From Hespellia sp. (GTDB lineage: Bacteria > Bacillota > Clostridia > Lachnospirales > Lachnospiraceae): a DNA stretch of 54,409 nucleotides. This document shows, one piece after another, positions 9,082 to 18,278 of this stretch; the stretch's first letter is position 1, and each line of letters starts with the position of its first letter. Made by a program: the position numbers and the translations under genes. The stretch covers positions 1 through 54,409 of the forward strand of contig JAAVXR010000027.1 in assembly GCA_022790755.1 (NCBI GenBank), written 5' to 3'. The notes under the pieces were generated by a model. It saw only the letters and a list, made by a program, of their open reading frames with translations, searched no databases and was not told the DNA's origin.

Positions 9082-9813
9082 ATGCTTTACAAATGTATTA
9101 AAGCCGAACGTCTGAAATTAAAGCACAGTACATGGTTGCTGCTTATTTTTCTGATACCAGTTCTTCCAGCACTAATTGGCAGCGTTAATTATTCTAACAA
9201 TATTACTATTTTATCCAGTACATGGTACAGTCTATGGACACAGCATACTCTATTTTACGCAAACTTTTTCTTTGCACCATTGATTGGAACCTGCGCTTCC
9301 TTCCTATGGAAAATGGAACATCAGAATCACAACTGGAATACTTTTATGACTATGCCGATTTCCCCAGCCTCATTATATCTTGGAAAACTATCCATCTTAT
9401 GTGGGCTCACCATTTTCCTACAGCTATGGGTTGGTCTATTGTTCTTTGCCGCGGGAAAATACTTTCATTTCTCTGGTTTTCCTTCCGAAATATGCTGGTG
9501 GCTACTGCGCGGAACTCTGGGTGGCCTCGTCGTTTGCACCATACAGCTTTTGCTCTCTATGATTATCCGCAGTTTCTCTGTTCCGATCATGCTTGCACTA
9601 CTCGGCGGTATTTCCGGCTTTCTAATGACAACAAAAGATCTTGGCCTTTTCAACCCATATTCTTTGGTCATGCTGGGAATGAACGCCAATAAAAATACCG
9701 ACAGCATGGCTGGGGAAGTGATTCCATTCTTGCTTAGTTCCGTTTTCTTCCTGGTAATCATCAGTACACTGGCTGTTCTTATTCTGAAAAAGAGAGACGT
9801 TAGAACTGTATAA
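9082..9813 (+). CDS. ABC-2 type permease (lantibiotic-immunity-like, second subunit)
   Basis: A 243-residue membrane protein with six hydrophobic segments. It starts MLYKCIKAERLKLKHS, the typical charged start of ABC2_membrane_4 permeases (LanG/MutG type). It completes a LanFEG-like exporter with the two genes upstream. No two-component system lies next to the set, unlike many BceAB or LanFEG loci. A minus-strand terminator (for tex) follows its stop codon. Confidence 0.8.
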   Translation: MLYKCIKAERLKLKHSTWLLLIFLIPVLPALIGSVNYSNNITILSSTWYSLWTQHTLFYANFFFAPLIGTCASFLWKMEHQNHNWNTFMTMPISPASLYLGKLSILCGLTIFLQLWVGLLFFAAGKYFHFSGFPSEICWWLLRGTLGGLVVCTIQLLLSMIIRSFSVPIMLALLGGISGFLMTTKDLGLFNPYSLVMLGMNANKNTDSMAGEVIPFLLSSVFFLVIISTLAVLILKKRDVRTV

Positions 9814-9859
9814 AAAATCTCTGTCTGTTATTCTGACATAAGTCAGATCAGACAGAGAT
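9812..9859 (-). terminator. Terminator of tex
   Basis: A perfect 11-bp stem (ATCTCTGTCTG / CAGACAGAGAT) encloses a second small hairpin (CTGAC/GTCAG). On the minus strand it is followed by six T, 12 nt past the tex stop. On the plus strand the T-tract is weak, but it may also stop the ABC operon. Confidence 0.8.
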
Positions 9860-9871
9860 AAATTTCTACTT

Positions 9872-12022
9872 CTAAACATCCCGCATCGTCAACTGAATTC
9901 GCTTTTTCTGTAAATCTACACTCATAACTTTCACATCTACCACATCACCGACGCTGACTGCCTCCAGTGGGTGTTTGATAAAGCGATCTGTGATCTGGGA
10001 AATATGTACCAGTCCATCCTGATGCACACCGATGTCAACAAAAGCACCAAAATCTATGACATTACGAACGGTTCCCTTTAAAACCATACCTTCTTTCAGA
10101 TCTTTCATTTCCAAAACATCCGTACGCAATACTGGCTTCGGCATCTCATCACGCGGGTCTCTAGCCGGTTTCTCCAATTCCTTCACAATATCTCGCAGGG
10201 TGATTTCACCGATACCCAATTCTTCCGCCAATTTTTTGTAATCTTTGATCGTCAAAGATAATCCGACCAGATTCCCTCCTGCCAAGTCCTCGACATGTAA
10301 TCCCTGCTTGTGCAGAAGCTTTTCCGCCGCTTCATAGGACTCCGGATGCACTGCCGTCGCATCCAACGGCTGATTTCCCCCCTGAATCCGCATAAACCCG
10401 GCACACTGCTCATATGCTTTAGGTCCCAGTTTTGGTACTTTCAAAAGTTCTTTTCGATTGGAGAAACTACCATTTTCTTCACGGTATGCCACGATATTTT
10501 TCGCAATTACGGAAGAAATACCGGAAATATAAGACAACAACGGAGCAGAAGCCGTGTTCAAATCCACGCCAACCCGATTCACACAATCTTCCACCACACC
10601 ATTCAACGATTCTCCCAATTTTTTCTGATTCATGTCGTGTTGATATTGCCCGACACCGATGGATTTCGGATCAATCTTCACCAGTTCAGCGAGCGGGTCC
10701 TGTAATCTTCTTGCGATAGATGCAGCGCTTCTCTGTCCCACATCAAATTTCGGAAATTCTTCTGTGGCCAACTTACTTGCCGAATATACAGAAGCCCCCG
10801 CCTCGCTCACGATCACATACTGCACCTTCTCCGGAATTTCCTTTAACAGTTCCACAATGAATTGTTCCGACTCACGGGAGGCCGTTCCATTTCCCAGAGA
10901 AATCAATGATATATGATATTTGGGAATAATTTTTTTCAATAAATCCTTCGATGCTTTGATCTTTTGTGGTGTCGTGGGCGCTGTCGGATAAATGACGGTT
11001 GTACCAAGCACTTTCCCTGTCTCATCTACCACAGCCAGCTTGCAGCCTGTCCGAAACGCTGGGTCCCAGCCCAACACTACACGACCGGTAATCGGCGGCT
11101 GCATCAACAACTGGTGCAGATTCTTGCCGAACACATCAATCGCTCCATCTTCCGCTTTTTCCGTCAAGGCATTGCGAATCTCCCGCTCGATCGCAGGTGC
11201 AATCAGACGTTTATAACTATCTTCCAAAACAGCTTTTAGCACTGGCGTTGTGTATGGATTCTCCTGGCGAATGACCTGCCGTTCCAGAAAACGCATAATA
11301 TCCTCCTCAGGCGCTACAATCTTTACCGTCAGAATCTTCTCTTTCTCTCCACGATTGATCGCAAGGATACGATGTCCGGCCAACTTAGCAATCGGTTCTT
11401 CAAACTCATAATACATCTCATAGACGGATTCTGTTCCTGGAGTCTTCGCCGCAGAAGTCAAGTGCCCCTTTTTCATTGTCATATTCCGAATCCAACTTCT
11501 GTAATCCGCCTCATCGGAAATGGATTCCGCAAGAATATCTTTCGCACCATTGATCGCATCCTCAACTGTGAGAACTTCCTTTTCCTCCGAGAGGTACTGC
11601 TCTGCCGTTACTTCCAATGGTTCCTGCGCATTTTGCAGTGAAAGATACGCCGCAAATGAATCCAAACCTTTTTCTTTGGCAATCGTTGCCCGTGTACGAC
11701 GCTTCGGACGATACGGGCGATACAAGTCTTCCACCGTCACCAGCGTTTCCGCCGAAAGAATCTGCGTCTTCAACTCTTCCGTGAGCTTTCCTTGTTCCTC
11801 AATACTGGATAACACCTGTTCCTTCTTTTCTTCCAGGTTCCTTAAATACATCAGTCGCTCATGTAATTTCCGCAATTGTTCGTCATTCAAAGAACCCGTC
11901 ATTTCCTTCCGGTATCTGGAAATGAATGGAATGGTATTTCCCTCATCAATCAATTTTACTGCCGCGTCAATCTGCCAACGCTTTACGTCCAGCTCCTCTG
12001 TCAGCCGTTGATTCATATCCAT
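9872..12022 (-). CDS. tex: Tex-family RNA-binding transcription accessory protein
   Basis: A 716-residue protein in full Tex order: N-terminal helical region, a YqgF/RNase H-like domain (RVVLGWDPAFRTGCKLAVVD, about residues 315-335), helix-hairpin-helix motifs (about 485-560, ISGISSVIAKNIVAYREENG), and a C-terminal S1 RNA-binding domain (GTVRNVIDFGAFVDIG, about 640-710). Tex binds nucleic acid and affects transcription; exact function is still loosely defined. The start at 12022 has GGAG 9 nt upstream. It is monocistronic, with its own terminator. Confidence 0.95.
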   Translation of the reverse strand: MDMNQRLTEELDVKRWQIDAAVKLIDEGNTIPFISRYRKEMTGSLNDEQLRKLHERLMYLRNLEEKKEQVLSSIEEQGKLTEELKTQILSAETLVTVEDLYRPYRPKRRTRATIAKEKGLDSFAAYLSLQNAQEPLEVTAEQYLSEEKEVLTVEDAINGAKDILAESISDEADYRSWIRNMTMKKGHLTSAAKTPGTESVYEMYYEFEEPIAKLAGHRILAINRGEKEKILTVKIVAPEEDIMRFLERQVIRQENPYTTPVLKAVLEDSYKRLIAPAIEREIRNALTEKAEDGAIDVFGKNLHQLLMQPPITGRVVLGWDPAFRTGCKLAVVDETGKVLGTTVIYPTAPTTPQKIKASKDLLKKIIPKYHISLISLGNGTASRESEQFIVELLKEIPEKVQYVIVSEAGASVYSASKLATEEFPKFDVGQRSAASIARRLQDPLAELVKIDPKSIGVGQYQHDMNQKKLGESLNGVVEDCVNRVGVDLNTASAPLLSYISGISSVIAKNIVAYREENGSFSNRKELLKVPKLGPKAYEQCAGFMRIQGGNQPLDATAVHPESYEAAEKLLHKQGLHVEDLAGGNLVGLSLTIKDYKKLAEELGIGEITLRDIVKELEKPARDPRDEMPKPVLRTDVLEMKDLKEGMVLKGTVRNVIDFGAFVDIGVHQDGLVHISQITDRFIKHPLEAVSVGDVVDVKVMSVDLQKKRIQLTMRDV

Positions 12023-12156
12023 ATACTCTATCTCCTCAATCTCAAAAACTCATCTATTGCTTCCGGTAAAATCTACCATCCAAGCATTCTTCTGTATTAT
12101 ACAAGATAAATTCGAATTATGCAAAACAGTATTCTTTTAGAGTCTGCTCTGTTTCC

Positions 12157-12185
12157 TTGAATCCCTTTCTATTCTATGTTATACT
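12157..12185 (+). promoter_or_regulatory. Promoter of the TetR-lipid kinase pair
   Basis: TTGAAT (12157-12162), 17-nt spacer, TATACT (12180-12185), about 50 nt before the tetR start. The rest of the gap between the divergent tex and tetR genes shows nothing else. Confidence 0.75.
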
Positions 12186-12238
12186 ACATTTGAAATGAAA
12201 AGCCATTTCTTCATCGGCTTAAAGGAGTATCAAAAACT

Positions 12239-12841
12239 ATGAATAAAGAAGTGGAGCTGACCAAACAAAAGCAAAAATCCAAAGAAACGAAAGAACGGAT
12301 TTTCCGTGCCGCAAAGGAAATTCTTCAGCAACATGGCTATGAAAGCCTCTCCATCAAAAACATTTGTGAAGAGGCCGGTGTTTCCAATGGAAGCTTCTAT
12401 CACCATTTTAAGACGAAAGATGATCTGCTGTCCTATTATATCGAAGACCAGCCCAGCATCAATCCGGATCTTCTGGACCTTCCACTCGATGCAGAAGAAG
12501 CCAAAATTGCAATTATCCATGTGTATTTAAACTATGTGGAATATTGTAAAGAATTGGGAGTATCTTTCATATCCGGTTTCTATGACACCAAAAATCAGGC
12601 ACTGAACCCTACAATTTGGACAGAACGCCCCTATCCGATCGTCACAGTACAAACCTATGTCGAAAAAGCATTGCAAGCAAATGTCATCCATCTAAATGTA
12701 GCTCTGGAAGAATTCACAACCGATATTCGAATGATCGTCATTGGCAACGTATTTGAGTGGTGCCTCCGCAATGGGGATGCTGATTTTGAGGGGAATATGC
12801 GCCGATCACTTCGAAAATATCTGGACAGCACAATAGATTAA
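12239..12841 (+). CDS. TetR/AcrR-family transcriptional regulator
   Basis: A 200-residue protein. The N-terminal helix-turn-helix domain spans about residues 12-60 (TKERIFRAAKEILQQHGYESLSI, then EAGVSNGSFYHHFKTKDDL). The rest is a helical ligand-binding domain of unknown specificity. AAAGGAG lies 9-12 nt before the ATG. It is followed after 31 nt by a lipid kinase, which it may regulate together with itself. A target operator is not evident. Confidence 0.9.
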   Translation: MNKEVELTKQKQKSKETKERIFRAAKEILQQHGYESLSIKNICEEAGVSNGSFYHHFKTKDDLLSYYIEDQPSINPDLLDLPLDAEEAKIAIIHVYLNYVEYCKELGVSFISGFYDTKNQALNPTIWTERPYPIVTVQTYVEKALQANVIHLNVALEEFTTDIRMIVIGNVFEWCLRNGDADFEGNMRRSLRKYLDSTID

Positions 12842-12872
12842 GGGGAATCATTCCCATCAGGAGGTACCTGCT

Positions 12873-13790
12873 ATGTATTATTTTATTGTAAATCCAAATG
12901 CCCGCTCCGGTCTTGGTAAATCGATCTGGTTTCAAATTGAACCCATATTAAAGGACGCACACGTAGAATATCAGGTCCTCTTTACAAAGTATCGAAATCA
13001 CGCAACAAAAATCACTCGCTCACTGACGAGTGATTCACAGACACATACCATCATCGTTCTAGGTGGCGACGGCACTGTAAATGAAGTAATCAACGGAATT
13101 TCCGATCTCGACAAAGTCATTCTAGGCTACATTCCCGCCGGTTCCAGCAACGACTTTGCCCGTGGTTTTCACCTTCCCACCAATCCAGAATCTGCATTGC
13201 AAAATATTTTACATCCGGTAAGAATCCGACAGATGGATGTTGGTATTTTAAAAGACCAGAAGGAATCCAGGCGTTTTGCCGTCAGTACAGGTCTTGGTTT
13301 TGACGCGGCTATCTGTCATCTAGCAATGGTATCCAAACTAAAAGTTTTTCTGAATAAAATACATCTTGGAAAGCTAACCTATATTGGAATTGCTTTGCAT
13401 CAACTCCTGTTTTGTCGTCCTGTAAAAATGACTCTGACCATTGATCAGCAATGTTCTCTGACTTTCGATAAGGTCTATTTTACCGCAGTCATGAACCATC
13501 CTTATGAAGGCGGAGGTTTTCAATTCTGTCCGAATGCACGGACAGACGACGGTCTTCTGGATATCATCGTCGTATCCGATTTGCCCAAATGGAAGATCCT
13601 TCTTCTGTTTCCGACTGCTTATCGAGGAATGCATACTCATTTCAAAGGTATACATATTTTCCAGGGGCGAAAGATCCTCTTAGATTCCAGACAGTCACTC
13701 TCAGTACACACGGATGGAGAACCACTTGGATTACAACAGCATGTAGAAATAACCACATCCAACAAGCAACTTCGTATCATTTCTCTGTAA
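12873..13790 (+). CDS. YegS/BmrU/DgkB-type lipid (diacylglycerol) kinase
   Basis: A 305-residue protein of the DAGK catalytic family: N-terminal YYFIVNPNARSGLG, the nucleotide-binding motif VLGGDGTVNEVING (residues 62-76), PAGSSNDFARG (about 91-101) and TGLGFDAAI further on. The C-terminal beta domain ends with VHTDGEPL, typical of the family. It phosphorylates a lipid such as diacylglycerol at the membrane. AGGAGG lies 7-8 nt before the ATG. Probably co-transcribed with the upstream TetR gene. Confidence 0.9.
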   Translation: MYYFIVNPNARSGLGKSIWFQIEPILKDAHVEYQVLFTKYRNHATKITRSLTSDSQTHTIIVLGGDGTVNEVINGISDLDKVILGYIPAGSSNDFARGFHLPTNPESALQNILHPVRIRQMDVGILKDQKESRRFAVSTGLGFDAAICHLAMVSKLKVFLNKIHLGKLTYIGIALHQLLFCRPVKMTLTIDQQCSLTFDKVYFTAVMNHPYEGGGFQFCPNARTDDGLLDIIVVSDLPKWKILLLFPTAYRGMHTHFKGIHIFQGRKILLDSRQSLSVHTDGEPLGLQQHVEITTSNKQLRIISL

Positions 13791-13868
13791 AATATCTCCA
13801 AAAAGCTATCTATCTCCATCTGTTTTTCAAAGAATTACATAAGAATTGTTAAGACTTTATGAACATTC

Positions 13869-13897
13869 TTGTTGTTCTATTTTTTTCATGCTATAAT
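13869..13897 (+). promoter_or_regulatory. Promoter of the PAP2 phosphatase gene
   Basis: TTGTTG (13869-13874), 17-nt spacer, TATAAT (13892-13897), about 110 nt before the gene. The remaining leader is AT-rich with no further clear structure. Confidence 0.7.
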
Positions 13898-14009
13898 TTA
13901 ACACATATGAAACATATTAATATATAATAAGCATTATATTCCCTTTGTTATGAAAAAGGAAGCACTTGAAAATGTAGTTTGATTTTTATTTTTAAAAGGG
14001 GTGTATTTC

Positions 14010-14678
14010 GTGGGAAGACAGGAAAAAGTTAAGAAATTATTACACAAGTATAAACATATTTGGGTATTCTCATACGGGCTGATCTATCTACCCTGGTTCT
14101 ATTACCTGGAGCAGCATGTAACTTCAAATTATCATGTGATTCATTCTTCACTTGATAATAAGATTCCTTTTATAGAATATTTTATTATCCCATATTTATT
14201 ATGGTTTGCATTTATGTTTGCGGTTGTTTTCTATTTCTTTTTTACAGATACCGTTGGATTCTATCGTCTATGCACACTGTTGATTACTGGAATGACTATT
14301 TTCCTGATTATTTCAACCTTTTTCCCAAATGGTCTCGCAATCCGACCGACCACATTTGAGCGGGAAAATATTTTCGTAGATATGGTGAGAGCGCTGTACA
14401 AAGCGGACACTCCAACCAATGTACTGCCAAGTATTCATGTTTACAATACACTCGGCGCTTGCATCGCTATTTCACACAGCGAAGCGTTTAAAAAGCATAC
14501 CTTAGTCACTTGGGGATCTTACATTCTTTCTGTTTTGATCATCCTCGCAACCATGTTTTTGAAACAACATTCGGTGATCGACGTCATGTCCGCATTTGTG
14601 ATGGCCTACACTGTATACCAGTTTGTATATGTTCCGGAAGCAAAAAAACAGCCAAAATTATCCCGAATGCCGATTTGA
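14010..14678 (+). CDS. PAP2-superfamily membrane phosphatase
   Basis: About 222 residues with five to six membrane segments. Phosphatase motifs appear as IRPTTFE (C1-like), LPSIHVYNT (C2, with the SxH pair) and KQHSVIDVMSAF (C3 histidine and aspartate). The family removes phosphate from lipid phosphates such as phosphatidate or undecaprenyl pyrophosphate. I place the start at the GTG at 14010, with AAAGGGG 8-10 nt upstream; a GTG at 14001 lies within that RBS. Its last 21 nt overlap the convergent MATE gene. Confidence 0.85.
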   Translation: MGRQEKVKKLLHKYKHIWVFSYGLIYLPWFYYLEQHVTSNYHVIHSSLDNKIPFIEYFIIPYLLWFAFMFAVVFYFFFTDTVGFYRLCTLLITGMTIFLIISTFFPNGLAIRPTTFERENIFVDMVRALYKADTPTNVLPSIHVYNTLGACIAISHSEAFKKHTLVTWGSYILSVLIILATMFLKQHSVIDVMSAFVMAYTVYQFVYVPEAKKQPKLSRMPI

Positions 14679-16019
14679 ATTTCTCGGGAGAGCTTTCACT
14701 TTCCGAATACACACAACCGCAAGTAGGATCGTCGCCGCAATCCAGGCGCATGGTTCCGCACAAAAGATCGCCTTCGCGCCCCAAATACGGGAGAAAATTA
14801 GCGCAACAGATACTCTCGCCAGGAATTCCAGGACGCCGGAAGCAAATGCCGCAGACGTATTTCCCAATCCCTGCAATGTATTTCGAAAGGCATACAAAAG
14901 ATACAAAAACCAGAGCAGACAGCTCATAATAAACAGGTACTGGTATGCAATCTGAAGCACATCCTGCGCATTGGCATTGGTTTGGTCGATGAATAATTCC
15001 AAAAGATACCTTCCCACCCCTATCATGACTACAGAAATACAGACAGACATCAATATTGCAATTCTCACAGAACTCTTCAACCCTTCCCGGATACGCTCAT
15101 ATAGCCCCGCCCCATAATTCTGCGCAGTATAAGTCGTGGCGGCAAATCCCAGAGATACGGCCGAACTTTCCAAAAGTCCATAAATCTTGTTGGTCGCCGT
15201 GAATCCCGCAATAAATACGAATCCCTGTTGATTGATTGCCGACTGAAGAATCATCCCTCCGGTAGAAATCAGAACGTGCTGCAATGCCGGTGGGAATCCC
15301 AATCTGCATTGATTCCTGATGATATTCCAGTTCGGTTTCCAGTCTTCCCGACTCATTTTCACAAGATCCATCTTCCGAAATACAAGCATGCAATAAAGAA
15401 ACGCCAGAAACTGTGCCAGAACTGTTGCAACGGCAGCCCCCACGACTCCCCAATGCAACCTGAGAACAAACAGCAAATCCAGCACAATATTAGCGACTCC
15501 CGCGATGGCGATTGCCACCAGCGGTGTTTTACTGTCCCCAAATGCGCGTAGGATTGCTGCAGCCATATTGTAAGCCATTACGACCAAGATTCCAGAATAC
15601 ATCGTCAATAAGTAGGCAGATGCATTTCCAAAAATAGCTTCCGGCGTCTGCAAAAGGCGAAGCAGAGCTTTCCCAATGGACAGGCAGATCACCGTCATAA
15701 TGCTCCCAATCAGTGCGCAGAGCCAGATTGACATCGCTACCGTCGTCTTGATCCTACCTTGATTTCCTTCCCCAAAAGAATGAGAAATCGAGATTGCAAA
15801 CCCCTGTGTCATCGCCTGAATGACCCAAAGTGCCAGCCAATAAGACCAATCCGCCGCTCCAACGGCCGCAAGAGCCTCTACTCCTACTCCCTTTCCGACA
15901 ATAATCGTATCCACGATCATATATAACTGCTGCCCAAGATTCGCTATAATCAATGGAATTGCAAAAGACATCATCAATTTTGCAGGTTTCCCTGCCGTCA
16001 TGTTTTTTGTTCTGCTCAC
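14658..16019 (-). CDS. MATE-family efflux transporter
   Basis: A 453-residue membrane protein with 12 hydrophobic segments in two homologous halves. It starts with KNMTAGKPAKLMMSFAIPLIIANLGQQLYMIVD-like family residues (for example IPLIIANLGQQLYMIVDTII in parts). MATE proteins export cationic drugs or metabolites using Na+ or H+. The start is a GTG at 16019 with AAAGGGAT upstream. It is the last gene of the rbsK-like / traX / acyP / MATE unit, 22 nt after the acylphosphatase gene. Substrate unknown. Confidence 0.92.
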   Translation of the reverse strand: MSRTKNMTAGKPAKLMMSFAIPLIIANLGQQLYMIVDTIIVGKGVGVEALAAVGAADWSYWLALWVIQAMTQGFAISISHSFGEGNQGRIKTTVAMSIWLCALIGSIMTVICLSIGKALLRLLQTPEAIFGNASAYLLTMYSGILVVMAYNMAAAILRAFGDSKTPLVAIAIAGVANIVLDLLFVLRLHWGVVGAAVATVLAQFLAFLYCMLVFRKMDLVKMSREDWKPNWNIIRNQCRLGFPPALQHVLISTGGMILQSAINQQGFVFIAGFTATNKIYGLLESSAVSLGFAATTYTAQNYGAGLYERIREGLKSSVRIAILMSVCISVVMIGVGRYLLELFIDQTNANAQDVLQIAYQYLFIMSCLLWFLYLLYAFRNTLQGLGNTSAAFASGVLEFLARVSVALIFSRIWGAKAIFCAEPCAWIAATILLAVVCIRKVKALPRNSNRHSG

Positions 16020-16041
16020 CTTGTCTATCCCTTTCTAATCA

Positions 16042-16311
16042 CTACCTAACACAAAATGTACGTTCTGCCTGCAAAGGAAGATTGGTCGCACTGATATGAT
16101 CAATTCGAATCAACCGATCCGACTGTAATTTCTGAAGCAAACGATCAATCTGTTCCGGCCGTCCTTGCACTTCCATCGTCACAGTTCCGTCATATTCATT
16201 TCGCACCCATCCAGTCAGTTCCAACAACCGCGCCAGATAATATGCCGAATATCGAAAGCCTACCCCCTGCACTCTTCCTGAAAATACAAAATGTTTTCTC
16301 TCTTCTTTCAC
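16042..16311 (-). CDS. acyP: Acylphosphatase
   Basis: An 89-residue protein of the acylphosphatase fold: KHFVFSGRVQGVGFRYSAYYLA carries the phosphate loop and catalytic arginine (GRVQGVGFR, about residues 11-19), and GWVRNEYDGTVTMEVQG carries the conserved Asn. It hydrolyses acyl phosphates. The start is a GTG at 16311, with AAGGAG 7 nt upstream. This gives the usual 90-residue length; longer in-frame starts to 16410 would run through the upstream gene. The start overlaps the traX stop (GTGA). Confidence 0.93.
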   Translation of the reverse strand: MKEERKHFVFSGRVQGVGFRYSAYYLARLLELTGWVRNEYDGTVTMEVQGRPEQIDRLLQKLQSDRLIRIDHISATNLPLQAERTFCVR

Positions 16312-17048
16312 AAAATAACTCCTTCCACATAGAGCCTGATACATCCTAATATCAGCAAATGTCCCGGATAAAACAAATAGAAAAACCATTTGGAAAAGGT
16401 CTGTCCCCACTCAGCTCGCTTTCCATTATAAAAGAATAAAATCACAACCGCCGAGAGTACGATTCCTAGGCAGGATGCCAGCGCGCTCCATACGGCTCCC
16501 CACCCAGAATGTACCCATATAGCGTTCGTATAAAAAAGCCACGCAGATATACAGATTATCTCAAAATAACTTTGTAACATTTTCTTCCTGGATCCAATGC
16601 TACAAGAAAAAAGCAATGTAGAAACCGCCGCTATCAATGGCCAGTCGCAAAACAATGTGAGTATGATTAATATTGCGTATGCCAGAAACCGTAGCCCCCG
16701 CAGCAGCACATATTCCTTTACCACCAAGATCAAAAAGCAGAGAAACAATGTCGTCAACATATTCCATCCATGGAAACGAATCACTTCCCCCCGAGTAAAC
16801 GCTAAACAAAATGGAACTTCAGACAAAAGCGCAAAAAGTAACAACCTCTGTCCATATTTCTTTTTTGAACGAGTATATTGATAGCCCTCCACCAAAAAGA
16901 AACACATTGTCGGAGCCGTAAAATATCCAATATCTACAAGCGCTTCACACAGAATGGTTCCCGGATGCAAAAATATATTTGCAATGTGGTTCAAAAGCAT
17001 GGTAAACATTGCAATATACTTGATCACATCTCTATTGAGCCCGTTCAC
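16308..17048 (-). CDS. TraX-family membrane protein
   Basis: About 246 residues, eight or more hydrophobic segments. It begins VNGLNRDVIKYIAMFTMLLNH, typical of the TraX family (first known from F-pilin N-acetylation), with YFTAPTMCFFLVEGYQYTRS and FHGWNMLTTLFL later and a C-terminal FFYLFYPGHLLIL. In Firmicutes such proteins are common outside conjugative elements and their role is unknown. The GTG start at 17048 has AGGAGG 9 nt upstream. It overlaps rbsK by 17 nt and acyP by 4 nt. Confidence 0.85.
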   Translation of the reverse strand: MNGLNRDVIKYIAMFTMLLNHIANIFLHPGTILCEALVDIGYFTAPTMCFFLVEGYQYTRSKKKYGQRLLLFALLSEVPFCLAFTRGEVIRFHGWNMLTTLFLCFLILVVKEYVLLRGLRFLAYAILIILTLFCDWPLIAAVSTLLFSCSIGSRKKMLQSYFEIICISAWLFYTNAIWVHSGWGAVWSALASCLGIVLSAVVILFFYNGKRAEWGQTFSKWFFYLFYPGHLLILGCIRLYVEGVIL

Positions 17049-17922
17049 ACTGATCAACCTCCTGCTTATTTGGAATGGAGATGGAAGCGCCTGCCCTGGA
17101 CACCGCAATTGCTGAAGCGCGCGCTGCGCGCAAAAGTGCCTCTTTTGGAGTCTGACCATCCAAGACCGCCGCCAGATAATATCCGGTAAATGTATCTCCC
17201 GCAGCAGTCGTATCTACGGCCTTTGTCTGAATTGCACTTTGACAGAAAGACACTTTTCCATCACTGTAGATTGCTCCTTTCTCCCCCAATGTCAACACCA
17301 CCTTTGCCTGCGGATACCGGAAATGCATATCCTGTAAGATCTCATTCGGTTCCACCTTCCCTGTGATTTGATTGCCTTCCACTTCATTCATCAGGAAGAT
17401 ATCTACTTTCTCCAACGGACAACCTTTCATATAATCATCAAACGGAGACGGATTCAAAACCACCGTCATCTGCTTTTGCTTCGCTGCCTCCATCAAATAA
17501 TCCACCAGATTGATTTCATTTTGCAAAAGCAATACATCTCCCGCGTCAAATCCTTCCAGAACCTGATCCACATACTCTTTTGTATTCTCTCGGTTCGCAC
17601 CGGCATACAACAGAATACAATTCTGCCCTTCATCGGAAACTTGAATAATCGCATTCCCGGTACGGGTCTCCATCTCCCGAATATAGCGAACATCCACACC
17701 ACTTTCCTCACAAAGCTGCTTCAGAAAACATCCATCTGCTCCGATCATCCCCGCATGATACACTTCTGCACCCGCACGGGCCAGTGCGATTGACTGATTC
17801 AGCCCTTTTCCGCCTGGATATACCTCCAAGCTTTTCGATGTCAGTGTTTCACCAGGTACCACGATGTGCGGCACGCGATATGTATAATCAATATTCAATG
17901 AACCAAAATTTAAAATTTTCAT
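17032..17922 (-). CDS. rbsK: Ribokinase (PfkB family sugar kinase)
   Basis: A 296-residue cytoplasmic kinase. N-terminal ILNFGSLNIDYTYRV and YPGGKGLNQSIALARAG match PfkB signature 1. The C-terminal VDTTAAGDTFTGYYLA is signature 2, with the catalytic Asp in AGDTF. NEVEGNQITG and LNPSP fit ribokinase, which makes ribose 5-phosphate. The ATG at 17922 has GGAGGA 8 nt upstream; a TTG at 17928 is too close to it. It heads a four-gene overlapping unit. A ribose transporter is absent, so another sugar is possible. Confidence 0.85.
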   Translation of the reverse strand: MKILNFGSLNIDYTYRVPHIVVPGETLTSKSLEVYPGGKGLNQSIALARAGAEVYHAGMIGADGCFLKQLCEESGVDVRYIREMETRTGNAIIQVSDEGQNCILLYAGANRENTKEYVDQVLEGFDAGDVLLLQNEINLVDYLMEAAKQKQMTVVLNPSPFDDYMKGCPLEKVDIFLMNEVEGNQITGKVEPNEILQDMHFRYPQAKVVLTLGEKGAIYSDGKVSFCQSAIQTKAVDTTAAGDTFTGYYLAAVLDGQTPKEALLRAARASAIAVSRAGASISIPNKQEVDQCERAQ

Positions 17923-17956
17923 TTGCAATCTCCTCCTTTATTTTCATTCTCATTCA

Positions 17957-18064
17957 GTATACCCAAAGGGCACACCGTAATGCATGCGCTGCGCGCTGGT
18001 AATTAAAGTATACCCAGAGGGCACACCGTAATGCATGCGCTGCGCGCTGGTAATTAAAGTATAC
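17957..18064. repeat. 51-bp tandem repeat, locus B (two copies)
   Basis: GTATAC occurs at 17957, 18008 and 18059, exactly 51 bp apart. The units are the reverse complement of locus A and nearly identical to each other. It lies between rbsK (minus) and the hyd promoter (plus), so it may be in the rbsK leader. Confidence 0.9.
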
Positions 18065-18142
18065 TTTATTTTCTTGCATTTGAATACGAAAAATCTCCGG
18101 AAACTTTTATTTTTCACATTTTTTGTAAAATATTTCTTTCCA

Positions 18143-18171
18143 TTGCTTTTTTGGAATAATCTTGCTATACT
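18143..18171 (+). promoter_or_regulatory. Promoter of the hyd maturation operon
   Basis: TTGCTT (18143-18148), 17-nt spacer, TATACT (18166-18171). The transcript would start near 18178, giving a leader of about 250 nt before the first gene. Confidence 0.75.
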
Positions 18172-18278
18172 CAATATGAAATTAGCATAAATCAAATTTT
18201 TTCTTGATTGTTTCAAAAGTGTACTGATTACAAAGATATTTTCCTGAGTAAAAAGGCGCGTAAACATTAAGATCATAA

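Noticed and set aside
17950-18276. A minus-strand ORF of 108 residues that translates the 51-bp repeats into a repeated peptide (ITSAQRMHYGVPFGYT).
   Set aside because: 51 bp is a multiple of three so any frame stays open; no RBS or conserved start, and the same peptide appears at unrelated loci. It is a by-product of the repeat.
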